64,000 nt of DNA from contig WIDE01000074.1 of assembly GCA_015039315.1 (NCBI GenBank), positions 99,842 through 163,841 of the forward strand, given 5' to 3'. The notes beneath the pieces were generated by a model that did not search any database, was not told the DNA's origin, and saw only the letters and a program-made list of their open reading frames with translations. Origin of the DNA: Clavulina sp. PMI_390 (lineage: Eukaryota; Basidiomycota; Agaricomycetes; Cantharellales; Hydnaceae). Position 1 is the stretch's first letter; each line of letters opens with the position of its first letter. Positions 13,068-25,757 of the stretch are shown piece after piece. The translations under genes were made by a program, and so were the position numbers.

Positions 13068-16000
13068 GCGAGGTATGTCCGTTTCGCTGAATGTTTTTTC
13101 ATTAAGCATCTGCACCCTGTCCGCTGGCTGCCACCCGGCGGCGGAACCTGAATCGGATTCGGGGGGCGCAGCTTCGAATCTGAGTGTGGGGTGTCAATCG
13201 ATTCAGAACCCTGAATGCAGACAGACAGAAAAAGTTCCCTTATTCTTCTTCCAATATGGGAAGGGATGGGCTGTCTCCATGCCCACCCGATTTTTGCTGA
13301 TGCAACCATATTTACGTTTTTTTTTTCTTGTTTGATTTTCTCTTCCCGTTATTGAGACACGTTGCGTTGGTTGGCCTTGTTTTCTGCAATTGACGACGGG
13401 GGGTGATCAATCACCGGGTGTCCCGTCTGGCCCTTGCCGCCGCGTTTCTTGTTCTCTTTCTGGTTTTTTCTCCTTTTGCTCAACAACTCTCGCATCGGCG
13501 TTTCTGTGCTTTCGACACTGCTCGCTGCTGAGCTGGCGGTTTTGTTTCCTTTGCGGTAATACCGCCCACGCCGAAACCGCACGTTCTGGCTGGAAACACG
13601 CGGGCACATTCTCGTGCATCGCGCTTTGCCCTTGCTGTCATATCACTTCGCTGTCGTCATTGCACATCCCATTCTCATATCGTCCATCTATATCGATTAT
13701 TCGACGCTCTCCTTCCCCGTCGACGTTCAACACTCTCAAACCGCGCTCCGGATTGGATAATAAACTGACGAACGTAATCTGAATCATTCTATTTTTCGTC
13801 CCCCGTGCATAGATCACAATCGTCATCCCTCATCTCCAACGCGCAAAACAGCCAACTCGCATTCGCATTCGCATTCCCAGTCTCAGACGCGCATGGCATT
13901 CATCGCTCCACCTGATGCTGCGCCCGAGTCGTACACCGATCTCAGCCTCCACCCGCCTGGCGGCAGCACAAATACTTCGCCTACCCGTCGGACACGAACG
14001 CATTCGCGGAACACGAGCGCTTCTGGCTTTGATGAAATGGGCGTACCTGACGGGAGGATCAGTCCCAGCACGAAGGGCTCATCGTACAGGCCGTCGGGGC
14101 CGAGACCGCTCCATTCGTCGCCGTCGGTCTCTGCGCGAGAACGAGCGCTGAGCGCTGGAGAAGTTGCATCATCTACTTCTTCTTCGTATGGCACATTTTC
14201 TGCCACTGCTGTCCCCTCGGGCTCGTCGTCTTCTGGTGCTTCTTCCTCGTCGGCATCAACGACACATCCACCACATTCTGCTCCTCCGCATCCGACCAGC
14301 ACAAGCACTTATCCATACTCCCTCTCCGCTTCTCGCCCCCATCTCAACCCAACTTCCACATCGACATCAACATCTTCTGGGTCCAGCTATGTCCGGACGC
14401 CTGGAATCGGCGAGTCGAAAGAGCTCGGCGTGCCCGTTGCGCCTCCCAGGGTACGGGCGACAAGTCCCAGTGCCGGCGAGATGATTTGGGCAAACAATAC
14501 TGGGAGCAGTATCACATCTGCTGCCAGTTCAGATGCGTCAGGAGCTACATATGATTATGATGCCCATAGGAGGGCGCGTGAGGCTGCCAAGCGGGAGCGA
14601 GAAGGTTTGCTTGATTCCAATCATCATCATACTCCACCCGCCTCTGCCTCTGCCCCTGCCCCTGCCACCACTGCCACTACCATTACCGATCATCATCACA
14701 GTCAGCAGCAGCAGCCTCAAAATGCAAAAGCAGCGGCGCACCTCCAGGAGCCCCGATCCCGTGTGCATTCGCGGCCTAGCTCTTCCCAGTCTAATTACAA
14801 CACTAATGCGAATGCTAATGGGAGCGCTCGGCCTACTTCACCTAATCCTCCTAATCCCACTCCCACTCCCGCGTCTCATCCTCAGTCTCAGCCCACTTCA
14901 CACTCCACCCCATCATCATCATCGACCTCGCATACTGCATCTACCACTGCTCCCGCCCCGTCTTCTTCAGCATCGATGGCTACGACAACTGCCACAATGA
15001 TGACCACAGCCCCATCGACACTGAGCGTGAATGGTGGTGGGGCGTACGGATACATGTTTTACGATCCTGGTCTGCATGGTGCAGGTCCTCCACCGCTCCC
15101 GCCTACTATGGGTGGTGGAGGTGCACGCTCGCGCCCTACGTCGTCGCAGGGGAGACGCGATGAGTCAACTGCTGCACCCACTACCACTGCCACCGCCACC
15201 GCCACTACTAGTACAACAACATCTACCCCTCCGACCGCGGCTCCGATCTCGACTCCGGCGTCAACGACTGCGACACCTTCGAGCGTCTCGTCTGACGCGA
15301 CCGTGACGCCTACTACGCCTGCTGCTGCTCCTGGTGTTGGTGCTCCGCCGCCACGACCGCCTCGAAAACAGCGAGGCGAGACGATGCCTCCGCCTCCGCG
15401 AGGAGAACAGCCACAGCAATCTTCAACCACAACTCCACCTGTACCGTCCCCGTCTTCCTCTACACCCGAATCTACTCCTTCCCCACCTCAGCCTCAATCA
15501 CAGTCTTCGTGGATAACTCAGCCACCAGCAGCACAATCCCACGTCGTCCCTGCTGGTGCCCCGGCTGCTGGTGGTGGTGGTTCTCCTGGTGCAGCGTACT
15601 ACTATGCGCAAGGATACCCTGCTCAGTACTCAGCACAGGCTCAAGCGTACGTGTACCCGTCCGGAATGGTTGTACCGGGCGCTGCTGCTGGGTCTCCTGG
15701 TGCATACGGTCATGCGATGGGGATGGGAATGGTGGACCCCACGGTGGCATATGCACAGCAGATGTACTATCAAGCGCAGTTGCATGCTGCTGCTCAGAGT
15801 ACACCGCCGGCTGTTGATAGTGGTGTGAGCATGGCTGCGTCGTCGAGGCATTATGCGAGCGCTGCCTCTGCTGCCTCTGCTCCTCCCCCTGCTGCGAATG
15901 CCGCGACTGCTACGGCAAACTCGAGACATGTTCGCGAGGGCGCTAATACGAGTGCTAGTAGTGCCGGAACTGCCAATGCGGCATCGGCACCAGCGTCGGA

Positions 16001-19000
16001 TGGACCTGCGAAGCCACCACAGCAACAGCGCACTGCGTCAGAAGCATCGTCTGCTTCTGGTGCGTTGACTGATGCGTCGTCGCATTCGGCGTACTCGAGC
16101 AGGAGTGGGGACTATGCGCGGACGGCGCGCGATGGGCGAAGTCGGGAGAGGAGCCCGAGGCGGAGCAGGAGTCGTAGTCGTGACAGGAGCTGGGAAAGGG
16201 AAAGGGAAAGGGAAAGAGAGAGGGAGAGGGATAGGGAGATGAGTCGTCGGCGCTCGAGGAGTGCTAGTCGTCGAGGGAGTAGTGGGGATGAAAGGTATGA
16301 CGATCGTCATCGTGATCATGACCGCGACCGCGATCGCGGTGCTCGTGATTCGTATCGCCGGGACAGGGAGAGGCAGCACGAAGACTCTGCACGGGCGAGG
16401 AGTAGAGATGAGGGCGAGAGCACGTATGGGAGGAAGGCTGGTCGACGGTATGATGTCTCTCGTATTCCACGCAATGATCCATAACTAATGCTTTCTCCAT
16501 TCGTCGCTGCCCGCTCTCTCCAGGTATCTCGAATCCCGGCCTGAGTACGATGATGACGACGAATCATACGCTTCGAACCGCAAGCATGACTCGTATGGCA
16601 GTCATGTGCGGGAAGGCGCGTCCAGTGTCGTCTCTTCCACAGATTCCGCGTCGACGCATCCTGCGAATAACTTGCAGGTTGCTTCTCACTCAACGAATAG
16701 GCATCATCGCACGCATTCGATGCAATCCACCTCGTCCTACAAATCCACAGCCTCCTCCATCCGAGCTCTACCCCCACTTCCTCCCTCTGCTCCTGCCGCA
16801 ACGCAAGCGTACACCCACTCCCACTCACGTTCCCAATCCACTACTCAGTCGCCTATCGATATGATGGATGATCTTATGGCTCAGGTTGGCGATGCGATCG
16901 CTGATATCGGACTCGTCGATTTCAAGGATGTCCCTCCCCCCAACATCCTCCCTCCTCCCCGCGAAGACAAGGCGCTGCCGCCTATCGTGCGCTCTCCTGA
17001 TCCTTCTGCCGTTGGTTTGGACCGTACAAATACCTGGAGCACGACACAGACCGGCTCCAGCGCTGTCACTGGGACCACCTCGAGCAGTGTCTCACGAAGC
17101 ACTGCAGAAGGCGAAAGCATGTTGACCCATACCCTTACGGGGTCCAGTGTCGTGTCTGGATCTAGCCTTGTTTCAGGCTCGTCTGTGCGAACAGGAACCA
17201 GCGGAACTGAAACGTATTCCTCGTCGTCCAGTTCAAGCCCTGGGTCTGGACGTCCCACCACTCCCCAGAACCAGAGTCTCGCGCCCGACTCGCAGTACGG
17301 CCGTGGCGGAGTACGCTCGCCCCGAGATGATGATGATGGCCAAGGTTCGGATTATGGTGATTTTGATAAGACTCCATCGAGGAAGCGATACTTCCCGACA
17401 AGTGCGAGCCTCAGTGGACATGGTGGGAGCGAGACGCCATCGCCGCCTTCTGAATACGCTGGTAGCGTGAATGGCCGCGCTCATTCGCGCGCGGGATCCT
17501 CCATGTCTGCATCCATTCGTCGAAACACGCTGATCCGGAAACGGTCCTCGACGTTATCCATGGCTGCGTTCCTCGCTGGTGGAGTCGATTTCAATCCCTT
17601 TGAGAAACCACAAGCCTACCAGGCGCAAAGCTATACTCCCTCACCCGAAAAAATGATGATGCGGTCGCGCTCGCAGTCCCAGCACTCGCATGCGCCGTCC
17701 TTGTCCCAACACGGGCATGGTGCCTACTCCATCCCTCTCCCCCAGTCGCCTACACGATCAAGCACGTCCCACCTTCCTAGCTTCCCTGTCAGCCCGACCA
17801 GCTACTCGAACCAGAATCAGATGCAACTCACTCTCAGAGGGATGGGAGGCAAATCGACAAGTCCCCTTCCACCTCCACCTACGGAACGGTCGAGGCGGCT
17901 GAGGACGAAGGCGGTTGGATGGCCCACTGCGATGATGTTTGACAATGTACTTAAGATGCGCTCGCCATTGGATCGGGCGGCTGGATATGCGGAGAAGATC
18001 AACGAGTTGGCGGCCATGGATGGTGGGCTAGGAACTTGGTTGTTTGATGTCAAGATGCAGAAGAGAGGTACGTCTGAGCATTTTGTTGTGATCAGGATGC
18101 GCGACTTAGGACTTACGTTTCTCTTGCGTTAGGCCTGAACTACAATCGTGGAGCAGAGCCTATGAGCGACATTCTTTCTCCTCTCTCGGAAACACCTGCA
18201 GGCTTCCCTCGCGCAGTCGGCCGACCAAACCAGCTTCGTCGTCACAGGTCACGCGGATCGATCGCCACTGAAGTGACGTTCCCGATGCGTGCTGATGCTT
18301 ATGCTGCAACGAACTTGCGCCCCGAAGGCAAGGACGCTAAGCTTATCGCGCCTGTCTTGCCCTACCAGTCACTCGCTGGTCAAACCCCATCATCTCTTGG
18401 ACCAGGTGGTCTGACTGGTGCGATGCGTAGCGTGGTAGGCAATTCGAGCGCGGGAGGTGCTGGGAAAGGTTTCTTCTCTATTGGGCGTAAGAACTCGGTA
18501 CGATCCAAGGATCGTACTCTGGGCGCTTTCCAATCGAATGGTATGTCCGGCCGACCTCCATTGCGAGGTCCAAGCAGTGCACTCAGCCACTCAACTGGTA
18601 CCACCACTACAACATTGTCAACAGTCCGCTCTCCATCTCCGCCTAAACCGCGCCCAGTTCAGATTGATGGCACACCATCTCTGCCTGGCGGTCCTCGGGG
18701 CCCTAACCCGCGTCGTCAGAGCACGCTCATGCAGGGATTCTCTGCCCCTACCCTTTTCGCAAATTCTGAACCTGCTGCAGCCAAGCGTTCGCCCGTTTCT
18801 ACGGCCTCGGCTTCCCCAGCATCCTCTTCGCCTTCTGTAGGAGCTCCCGTACCCAAGCCTGTGATGAGTACTACTTCAGCTAGTCTAACCGCACCACCTC
18901 CCCGTCGGCGAGGTGCTTCACCTAGTCCGACCCGCGGCGGGATTCTCCCTCCCCCTCAACACCCTGCTACCTCGAACCATGTCCGTACTATCGTCGCTGG

Positions 19001-19013
19001 AAGACGTATTTAA
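11983..19013 (+). CDS. Large Ser/Pro-rich low-complexity protein with RS-like tract (2,012 aa)
   Basis: I do not recognise a named family. Exons 11983-12016, 12128-13072, 13813-16447, 16524-18067 and 18133-19013 join in phase. The protein starts MEGPEPQRRLHGVPSFASVS and is mostly disordered Ser/Thr/Pro/Ala. It holds an Asp run from a GACGAT repeat, an SR/RE-rich tract (ERERERERERDRE region, 16140-16440) like RS domains of RNA-associated proteins, and two ordered-looking parts: RSPLDRAAGYAEKINELA followed by GLGTWLFDVKMQKR (about 17960-18066), and RGSIATEVTFPMRAD near 18250. The KINEL segment is the best candidate for a conserved domain. Nuclear or RNA-linked work is only a guess from the RS-like tract. 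The first 34-nt exon is inferred from a good GTATGT donor and in-phase joining; ATG 12160 is an alternative start. Intron 2 is about 740 nt, roughly ten times its neighbours. Confidence 0.75.
13030..13068. repeat. GACGAT coding repeat (poly-Asp)
   Basis: About six GACGAT units encode an aspartate run directly before intron 2 of the large low-complexity protein. It is in frame, so unit gain or loss would change run length without a frameshift. Confidence 0.85.
16192..16230. repeat. GGGAAA-type coding repeat (Arg-Glu tract)
   Basis: Hexamer repeats GGGAAA, decaying into GAGAGG, encode alternating Arg and Glu within the RS/RE-like tract of the large low-complexity protein. Confidence 0.8.
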
Positions 19014-19406
19014 CCTCCACGACCTAGTTCTTCATTTACGTGCTTGAGATCACTTTATCCTTCGTTCTGGTCATCGAAGTTGCTTTATTTGAATGTCCCC
19101 CTTTTTTTCAATTACCTCTTTATGACGGGTAGCATGATCGCCCTTTTTCATGATATCACCCTCTATCTGAATATCGCACACTTTCTGCTTCTGAATCATA
19201 TGCACGCAGCTTTTTGCTTTCAAGATCCCTCCTCACTGTATGTAGATGTAACTAATGCCTTCGCACTCGAGCTTTTGTTGATTTATTGGTTTGGAATACA
19301 GTCAGGCTACTAATTACAATGTACTATTCATGACCCGGTTACTATGCTTGTCCGTCGCGCTCCAGAGAAACATTGTGTCGAGAAAGAAGACGTCGTGGTG
19401 AGGCCT

Positions 19407-21328
19407 CTAGGTGGGGAAAACAGCAGCGGGTCTGAAGCCACCCGAACTGCGTTTAGGAGGGAGAACAAACACTACGCAGCAATGAAATGCATTAGTTCGA
19501 ACCAGCAGACCACACTCGCAGGGGTCGATACATGTACTTACTGCGTTTCGAAGTGGATGCTGGCGGATGCTGAGCTCCAGGAGCAGGAAAGCCGCCATGA
19601 CCAGGCCCTGGCCCGTTCGAGAATCCCATCGTGGGCGGTTGCGCCTGTGGTTGATGAGACGAACTGCCGCGAGATTGTCGATGACGGCGTCGGCTGCCGT
19701 TGCTAGCGGCCCCTCCTTCAGATCCAGAACTCGAGACAGAGTGAGCTCCACCATGACGGGTCTGAGCGTCGACAGAGGGTTGCTGTTGACCGAATGTGAA
19801 TGCTGGTGCTTGCACTGGTTTAGGAGGGATAAATATGTTTTCGGCAGGTGTGAAATTATTCTTTGGCAAGTAAGCTGTGTTTTGAACCGATTCGCGAAGT
19901 GTAGAGGAGCTGTTGCTGAGGTTGTTGCGCGCACTATTCGAAGGAAATGGATTGTTGGATTTCGCGACGCTTTGTCGGATTGGGGTGCGTTGGATCTAGT
20001 TTTCAATGGTCAAAAGACTGTTATGAGACGAATGAACCCAGAGCATAACGAACCTTGTTAGCTTCCATTTCGCCAATAAAGGTCGCCATTGGGGTATCAG
20101 CTTGGGTGTTTCGATGGCCATTTTGCGTAGCGTTGATAGGAAGCTCGTTTGTTGTCAGAGAATTAGTTGCATGTAAGTTGTTGGGTCCCATGAGCATTTT
20201 TCGTTTCATTTTATCCAGTTGATTCTTGGGGAATATGATCATGGATTAAAGCCGCACGAGGTAGTAAGGAGGATTTTCAAGTGAAAGCATCAGTAACTAC
20301 GACAAACCTTAAGCTTGTGGTATTCAGCGTCTTTTTCCTTCGCGCTTTCAACGAGATCACGATTCTTCCTTCGTTCCAGCTCAAGATCCCGCTCCAACGC
20401 TGGCAATAGACCGTTAAGATATTTCAGTGTTACATAACTACGAGACTCACCAGTCATCTTGTTCGTCAATAAGCCCAACTCACTATTAGCTATATAAAAA
20501 TGTGTTTTAGCCTCGCTGACGAGAAAATAACATGTAAAATAAGCTGACACACCCTCGCGAACGACATTCTCGAGCTGTTGCTGCATTTGGGCGTTGCGCT
20601 CGTTGACGTTCCGAAGAACTGCATGTTGAAAGGACCTTGAATGAACAGAAAGTTTAATAGTCGCTTTCAGTCGCGCGTTTGGGTTTGACGTACGTTTCTT
20701 GGTGTATTTGGTATTGCCAGAAAGATATCGCACTAAGAGTGAAGAGCAGTGATGAGGTTGACAAAGAGAGAGTACGCCCTATAGTCTCTTACCGGCTGCA
20801 GATTTCAATTATGGTTTGAGGTGAGAGTCCAGAAAGAATCGACTAATATGATCCGCCCAAATCATCAGCGTAGGTATCGGAGTCGGAGTCTGTGAAACTG
20901 TAGCTCACCGTCTTGTAGTCATTCGTAGGATGAAGGGAGCATATCTAGAATACGAAAAAAAATCCATTTAACCGATCGTGCATGGTGGGATGATGGATGC
21001 AGCAGTACCACCACGTCGTCGGGTTGATCGAGGGTGGTTTCACAGGCAGCGCATACGAGGGCGTTTCCAGAGAAGACTTCATTCGCACAATCGACGCAGA
21101 AGATATCTGCAACATTTCAAGGTCCATTTAGAACAGAATATGGTCGGTATTTATCCGTAATCGTCAGTCATAGGTCGAGGACGGGAAACCTACGTGAGCA
21201 CGTCGTAACAACCGCCTGCATCCGCTAGGAGTCAGTAGAGGTCGGCAACAGCTTCTAGTCGCGTTTTCACTAACCTTATCACTTAATACTCGACGGCATG
21301 TCAGTCTGTTGCAGTGTAGGTCGTCCAT
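19407..21328 (-). CDS. HEI10/CCNB1IP1-like RING protein, meiotic crossover factor (400 aa)
   Basis: Twelve exons join in phase on the minus strand: 21328-21275, 21215-21194, 21106-21009, 20944-20909, 20842-20793, 20732-20694, 20635-20553, 20489-20451, 20399-20308, 20224-20054, 19995-19542 and 19471-19407. The start is MDDLHCNRLTCRRVLSDK. A variant RING is visible: C6, C11, C24, H26, C29, C32, C44, C47 (TTCSHIFCVDCAN). It is followed by LSGLSPQTIIEICSRA and FWQYQIHQE, then a coiled coil (about 101-190, VLRNVNERNAQMQQQLENVV). This order is that of HEI10/CCNB1IP1, a SUMO/ubiquitin E3-type protein that marks crossover sites on meiotic chromosomes. The C-terminus (about 230-400) is Gln/Ser-rich and disordered and ends FRPAAVFPT. 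The gene is convergent with the large upstream protein, 393 nt apart. Confidence 0.88.
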
Positions 21329-21644
21329 AGGAATCGCAGAGGGTGAGGTAAACAAGAGAGCACAAAACTGTCACAGGATTAAACACGAACTGTCACACAC
21401 GGCGTGACTCGACCCGCTTGAATGGCTGCCAAAATGACTCCGTTTCATACAATACTTATCGTTCCCACTACAAATCGTTTCCCCGAGACCGAAATCCGAT
21501 CCTGGTTTTCGTCCACCATCTTAGGGACCCGAAGTGTTGTCTGCGTAACTATCCACTTTCTCCTGTTTTTTTTTATAGTCAGTAGACTCGAGAGATCCTA
21601 ATAATGTTGATCATGGCCACTCATTTTAGAGAAGCCTGGGAGCA

Positions 21645-22490
21645 ATGGAGCTCGTGGATCAGGGGAGATTCTGCTTCCCCATTCCCCCATACATCGGGAA
21701 CGACTTAGTGGAGCTCATACCTTTCGAGGTGAGTATGCTTTCCAAACGGTTGCTATAAAGAGACTGATCGCTGGAGAATCTCGCTCCAATCGATACACCT
21801 CTCTATGTTTACCCTCACGAACGACGAGTCATCTAGCTCTCTAAACACGCGCACATCTACGCCGCGGCCATTCAAGGGAACGCCGAGCCATACCGCTGGT
21901 TGCCCAACCCCCCAATAAATACGGCGTCCGATGTAAAAGCATTTTTGCGGATTTGGGTGGTCCCCGATGATGGCGTTGTCCTGTTCGCTATCAAGGACAA
22001 GACTCGATCGACCCCTGCTTCCCCTAATGTACAAGGCGAGGTTACGCTCGACACTTTCGCAGGTGTCATAGCGCTCAAGCAGACCAGCGTTCAGGCAGCA
22101 ACATCCGAGCTCGGCCACGTCCTCATCATACCCAAATGTCAACGCACACACGTCCTCACCAATGCCTGCGGGCTGTTGCTCCAATATACCCTCAATCGTC
22201 CGGAGGAGGGAGGCCTCGGTCTTCGACGCATCCAGTGGCAAGCAAATTCGGCGAACCAGCCGTCTGTCGATGCAGCGAAGAAGCTGGGCTTTCAGTGGGA
22301 AGGGGTCATCCGTTGGGACAGTGTGTTACATCAGTCGAAACTCGCTGGACCTGGAAACCATGTCAGGCAGCCAGAAGACGGAAGGGGCACTGGGAGGCAC
22401 ACGGCGATGCTGGCAATGTGCTGGGATGACTGGGAAGGAGGCCAGCGAGAGGCGTTGGCCATAAAGATGATACTTCGTATAAAGACTTAG
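21645..22490 (+). CDS. GNAT-family N-acetyltransferase, RimJ/RimL-like (245 aa)
   Basis: Two exons, 21645-21728 and 21837-22490, join in phase. The product starts MELVDQGRFCFPIPPYIGND and has the fungal RimJ/RimL-type GNAT layout: LSKHAHIYAAAIQGNAEPYR, the central strand and CoA-loop region ELGHVLIIPKCQRTHVLTNA (the loop is QRTHVL, without the usual glycines), the helix NSANQPSVDAAKKLGF and a C-terminal RDT-like segment ending TAMLAMCWDDWE. It probably moves an acetyl group from acetyl-CoA to a small amine or a protein N-terminus; the substrate cannot be read from sequence. Its last third is the source of three decayed copies further right, at 29.1, 31.6 and 34.1 kb, so this is the ancestral intact member of the local array. 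Confidence 0.85.
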
Positions 22491-22720
22491 TGATTTCAAT
22501 GGAACAGGGAAAGGTTTTAGTCCGCAGAGATATTTAGATTCACTCCATGCATAGGAGTATTCAGATGAGATATAAATCTATACTACAGGTATATTGTCTG
22601 TCCAATGGATTTATCACGCTTCGGTTGTCATTCCCCGTCAATGGTCTTTGGGTCTGTTCTAGAACGAGGAAGGACTGGCTTGAGTGCTACACGAGAGCGA
22701 ATGGAAGAAGAGAAAACAAT

Positions 22721-24547
22721 CTACCCTTCGAATCCACCTTCAAGTTCTAACAAACGAGAATGGGCTTCGAAAAGGAGCCTGTCCTGAGTTTTGAGCTGTG
22801 TTTCTAGCTCAGCTAATCGTTCAAGATCTTGAGCTCTTGCGGACTGGATGATGCGGCGTAGCGCTTGGAGCGCGGAGTGAACACCTTGCCACCTACTCGT
22901 GAACTCCGTGGAGGACTGAGCATGTTGATATTGAAGCCGAGCGTGCCCAAAGCTGATAGGCGAGCTCTGGATGTCTGGAATTCCTTCTGGAAAGAGGGGT
23001 ATCAAGGTCATTGCGACAGCCATTTCGTCTTCAACAGGTGAGAACTCCATATCAAGCTTCTCGAGACATGGTCCGAAAGGGCGAGGAAAGCTTGTGCTGG
23101 GGAGTGCTGATTTTGTACAGTCAAGGCGGATAGCTACACTCCTGATATTGCGGCAGTGTTCGGCGATAAAGCCGAGCGTGCGAAGCGTGGCCCGTGGCGT
23201 GGATAAAGAGGAAGGGAGAAGCTTCAGATGCATAATCTCGGGAAGAAAGCAAAAAATTCGCTCGAATCCTTGGTCTGGGAACAGGTCAAAGTTAGGGAGC
23301 TGGATATTGAGCTTGGTGAGAGCCATTTGGCCTAGCGGACCAAAACTGGACCCCGAGTAATTCAGGGGATCTCCTCGGAGGATTATAGACAGGGACTTGG
23401 TGTTGGGTAAAACCGCCGGTATATTGAGAAGAAGTGAGCTAAGGGGAGCACCTGCCCCGATCGGATCAATTGTGATGTGAAATCTTGATATAGATTGTGA
23501 GCACGATTGAGATGAAAAGAGCGTTTCTGCCTCGCGTGGAGCCAGTGTGAGGGCCATGAAGCTGGGACCTTCGGCCATGAAATGCAGGTCTGATTGAGTG
23601 AGAGGGATTACACCCCCACCCATCAAGAATACTGATTTCAGGTTCATAGAATGTAATGCATGCCACACAGGGGGATAGACCATCGTGAGGGGTATCTGGA
23701 GAATCTTGAGGTTGTGCATAGAACGGAGGGTGATAGCTAATTGAGGGGCAATGGTTTTGTTTGTGGAGGGATTTGGGGATTTTAGTTCTAGCCGATTAAG
23801 ACCGGAACTGCAGTGACACATGCGGAGGAGTAGGAGAGGAATACTGGTCGACGCATCGTAAAACCACTCAAGGCTCAAGTCTTGGAGCCCTTCATGCAGC
23901 AGCTCCATGGCGGCTTCGCCAGATTCAGCATCATACACAGTAAGTTTTAATTTGGTGGCACGATGTAAAAGCGGCGAATCCATTGCTCTAGCAATTGAGG
24001 TTGCCTGCCTAATCATTTGTGGGTGGTAATATTGTCGCGAGTGACCAGATACCATCCCGTGATTCGTCAGAATGGTAATTTGAGCGGAACCGACGAAGGA
24101 GGCGTAATAGCGAAATCGGGTCCAATTCTTGATTCGCTCGCCTATGGCATGAGGCTCAAACTCGCATACCTAACCGCAGCCAGTCGAGAGATGGAGTAGT
24201 ATGAGAATTGTAGGTGGATATAAAGTATTAATAGCTCATCCCAGACTACGCGATGGGATGAAAAGGCTTACCTGTGGAGAACGCGAGCCCAAATTGCCTG
24301 GCCCATTGTTAATGAAACGGATGGTAGTGAATTCGGTGACTCGGACAGGTGCCATAATCTTGAACAACGGTATCAGGTGTTTCAAGCAGCCCCATAGGAC
24401 CTCCAAAGAAGTGTCCTTCCATGATTGAGAAACGAGGGCACAATGGAGAAGGTCTTTGCTTGAAAGGTCAGAGTCCGTCGTCGGAAGGTAAGACAGGATC
24501 AAGGCGAGGATTTCGGGTATTGCGAGGGCCTTCAAAACAATTTCCAT
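22721..24547 (-). CDS. F-box-like / LRR-like protein, intact copy A (574 aa)
   Basis: Two exons, 24547-24272 and 24169-22721, join in phase. The N-terminus is a typical agaric F-box: IPEILALILSYL, then DLLHCALVSQSWKDTSLEVL (about residues 10-56). The body shows degenerate leucine-rich spacing such as GLNRLEL, LRSMHNLKILQIPL and LPNTKSLSIILRG, with the repeat-like LEHC/NIRSVAIRLD pattern. The C-terminus is a short coiled coil (LERLAELETQLKTQDRLLFE). F-box proteins recruit substrates to SCF ubiquitin ligases; the target here is unknown. It overlaps no gene and lies tail to tail with the GNAT gene. It is the only copy of four in this window without an inactivating change. Confidence 0.85.
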
Positions 24548-24663
24548 AATTGGGTGGTTCAAACCAGGGTATTACGCCACAGCGAGGCTGCTGATGAGGT
24601 GGATAGTTGGTGGCCACTGTTCAAGAGGGTTGTTCGAGTCAGGTTCTGATTGTAACTCAAATC

Positions 24664-24678
24664 GTAAACATGTCACGC
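24664..24678 (-). promoter_or_regulatory. Conserved 15-mer upstream of F-box copy A
   Basis: GTAAACATGTCACGC on the plus strand, 117 nt before the copy A start codon. The same 15 bases occur before all four F-box copies. It contains a forkhead-like GTAAACA and the palindrome ACATGT. Confidence 0.5.
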
Positions 24679-24825
24679 GCGTCCGGTTCACTTCAACAGG
24701 AAGTTCTTTTCCTTGTTAAAGCTGCAGAAATAAGCTCCCTCCAGGAAGCGGTATTTGCCAAATCCGCCCCTTTCATCAATACTAGTTGCTCTTTCTCCAG
24801 GTTGGGCGGACTTAGTTCATTATGA

Positions 24826-25523
24826 ATGGTTGATCGTGCACATGCCAGTGCGATCTACATCCTGCAGCCTATTCTACCTCCGAATCAACCCCATACCACC
24901 ATACTACTGCTTATTCATCTTGATGAGAAAGCTGGTCATACCGAGTGGGTGAATGATGGTATCCTACGTGCTGTCATAGAGGATATGCACTTCCTGTATG
25001 GGGTGCTACGCACTGTAGTACGCAGTGTGATTCGATTCGCCTGATAGTTTCCCACATGAAGAATGAGGCCGAAGATTCGAGCAGAGCAGGAAGAATCCTG
25101 TTTCTTTAAGAAATACGATGTTCATGGTGGCAGTAAACCGATTAGATTATGTTGAGTTTGTCCAGCCTGAACAAACGTCACTCCAGCAAACTATCGATTT
25201 GGATACTACTTCCAGAAGGCCAATCAGCATCATGTGCTTCTCAAGGCACATGGACTTCGCTACTATGGATCTAGAGTGTTGACACCTTTCATACATAGCG
25301 TAGAGGTTTTGCCCATGCTCCTCTCCCTCCCGATTCTAAACCCGCCACCTCTGCCCGGTCGGAAATGCCATATCGTTCCTCTTCTATTTCTAAAAGCGGA
25401 GGAAAGAAGCACAAGAGAGCATTAAGCCCAGCCGAGAGCACCCCTACGGCAGCCGCGTCAGGTATATCAGAAGTCGAGACATGCTCAATGCGCCCAACTC
25501 GAGGTATGTGGAAGAGCTACTAG
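24826..25523 (+). CDS. Short paralogue of a nuclear-type acidic protein (174 aa)
   Basis: I do not recognise the family. Exons 24826-24995, 25062-25132, 25187-25245 and 25299-25523 join in phase from ATG. The start MVDRAHASAIYILQPILPPN is followed by HLDEKAGHTEWVNDGILRAV, NYRFGYYFQKANQHHVLLK and a basic KSGGKKHKRA, and it stops after RGMWKSY. The copy at 36.6-38.0 kb is homologous exon for exon but continues about 230 residues beyond that point with acidic and Ser/Pro-rich sequence. The third intron here (25246-25298) would need a GC donor. It may be a working short form or a truncated copy whose frame happens to survive. A nuclear role is guessed only from the basic and acidic stretches of the long copy. 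Confidence 0.45.
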
Positions 25524-25757
25524 GAGAGAGCGATGTATTTGGCCAGTAGCATAGTACATTGACAGTCATAAAAAATTCAGTGCAACAATTTACTTCCAGC
25601 AGAGGTAATAATGCTATACGCATTGCGCTTCCCCAATTGGGAAGAGGATGAAGATGGAGCAAGTGAGACTAGAGATGAAGACGGAGGATGCTCGTCCACG
25701 TTTTTCTTGAACGAGACTAACCTGGCCCACGCTCAAGCTCTGTCGCAAACTCGTCGT

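Noticed and set aside
13390..13782. A 130-codon plus-strand frame inside the long intron
   Set aside because: Composition is Cys/Ser/Phe-rich and repetitive, it is out of phase with both flanking exons, and it lacks splice signals for inclusion.
14538..16379. Many overlapping frames on both strands over the low-complexity gene
   Set aside because: They arise from repetitive Ser/Thr/Pro codons and show His-, Leu- or Gly-rich shadow compositions; only one frame splices in phase through the gene.
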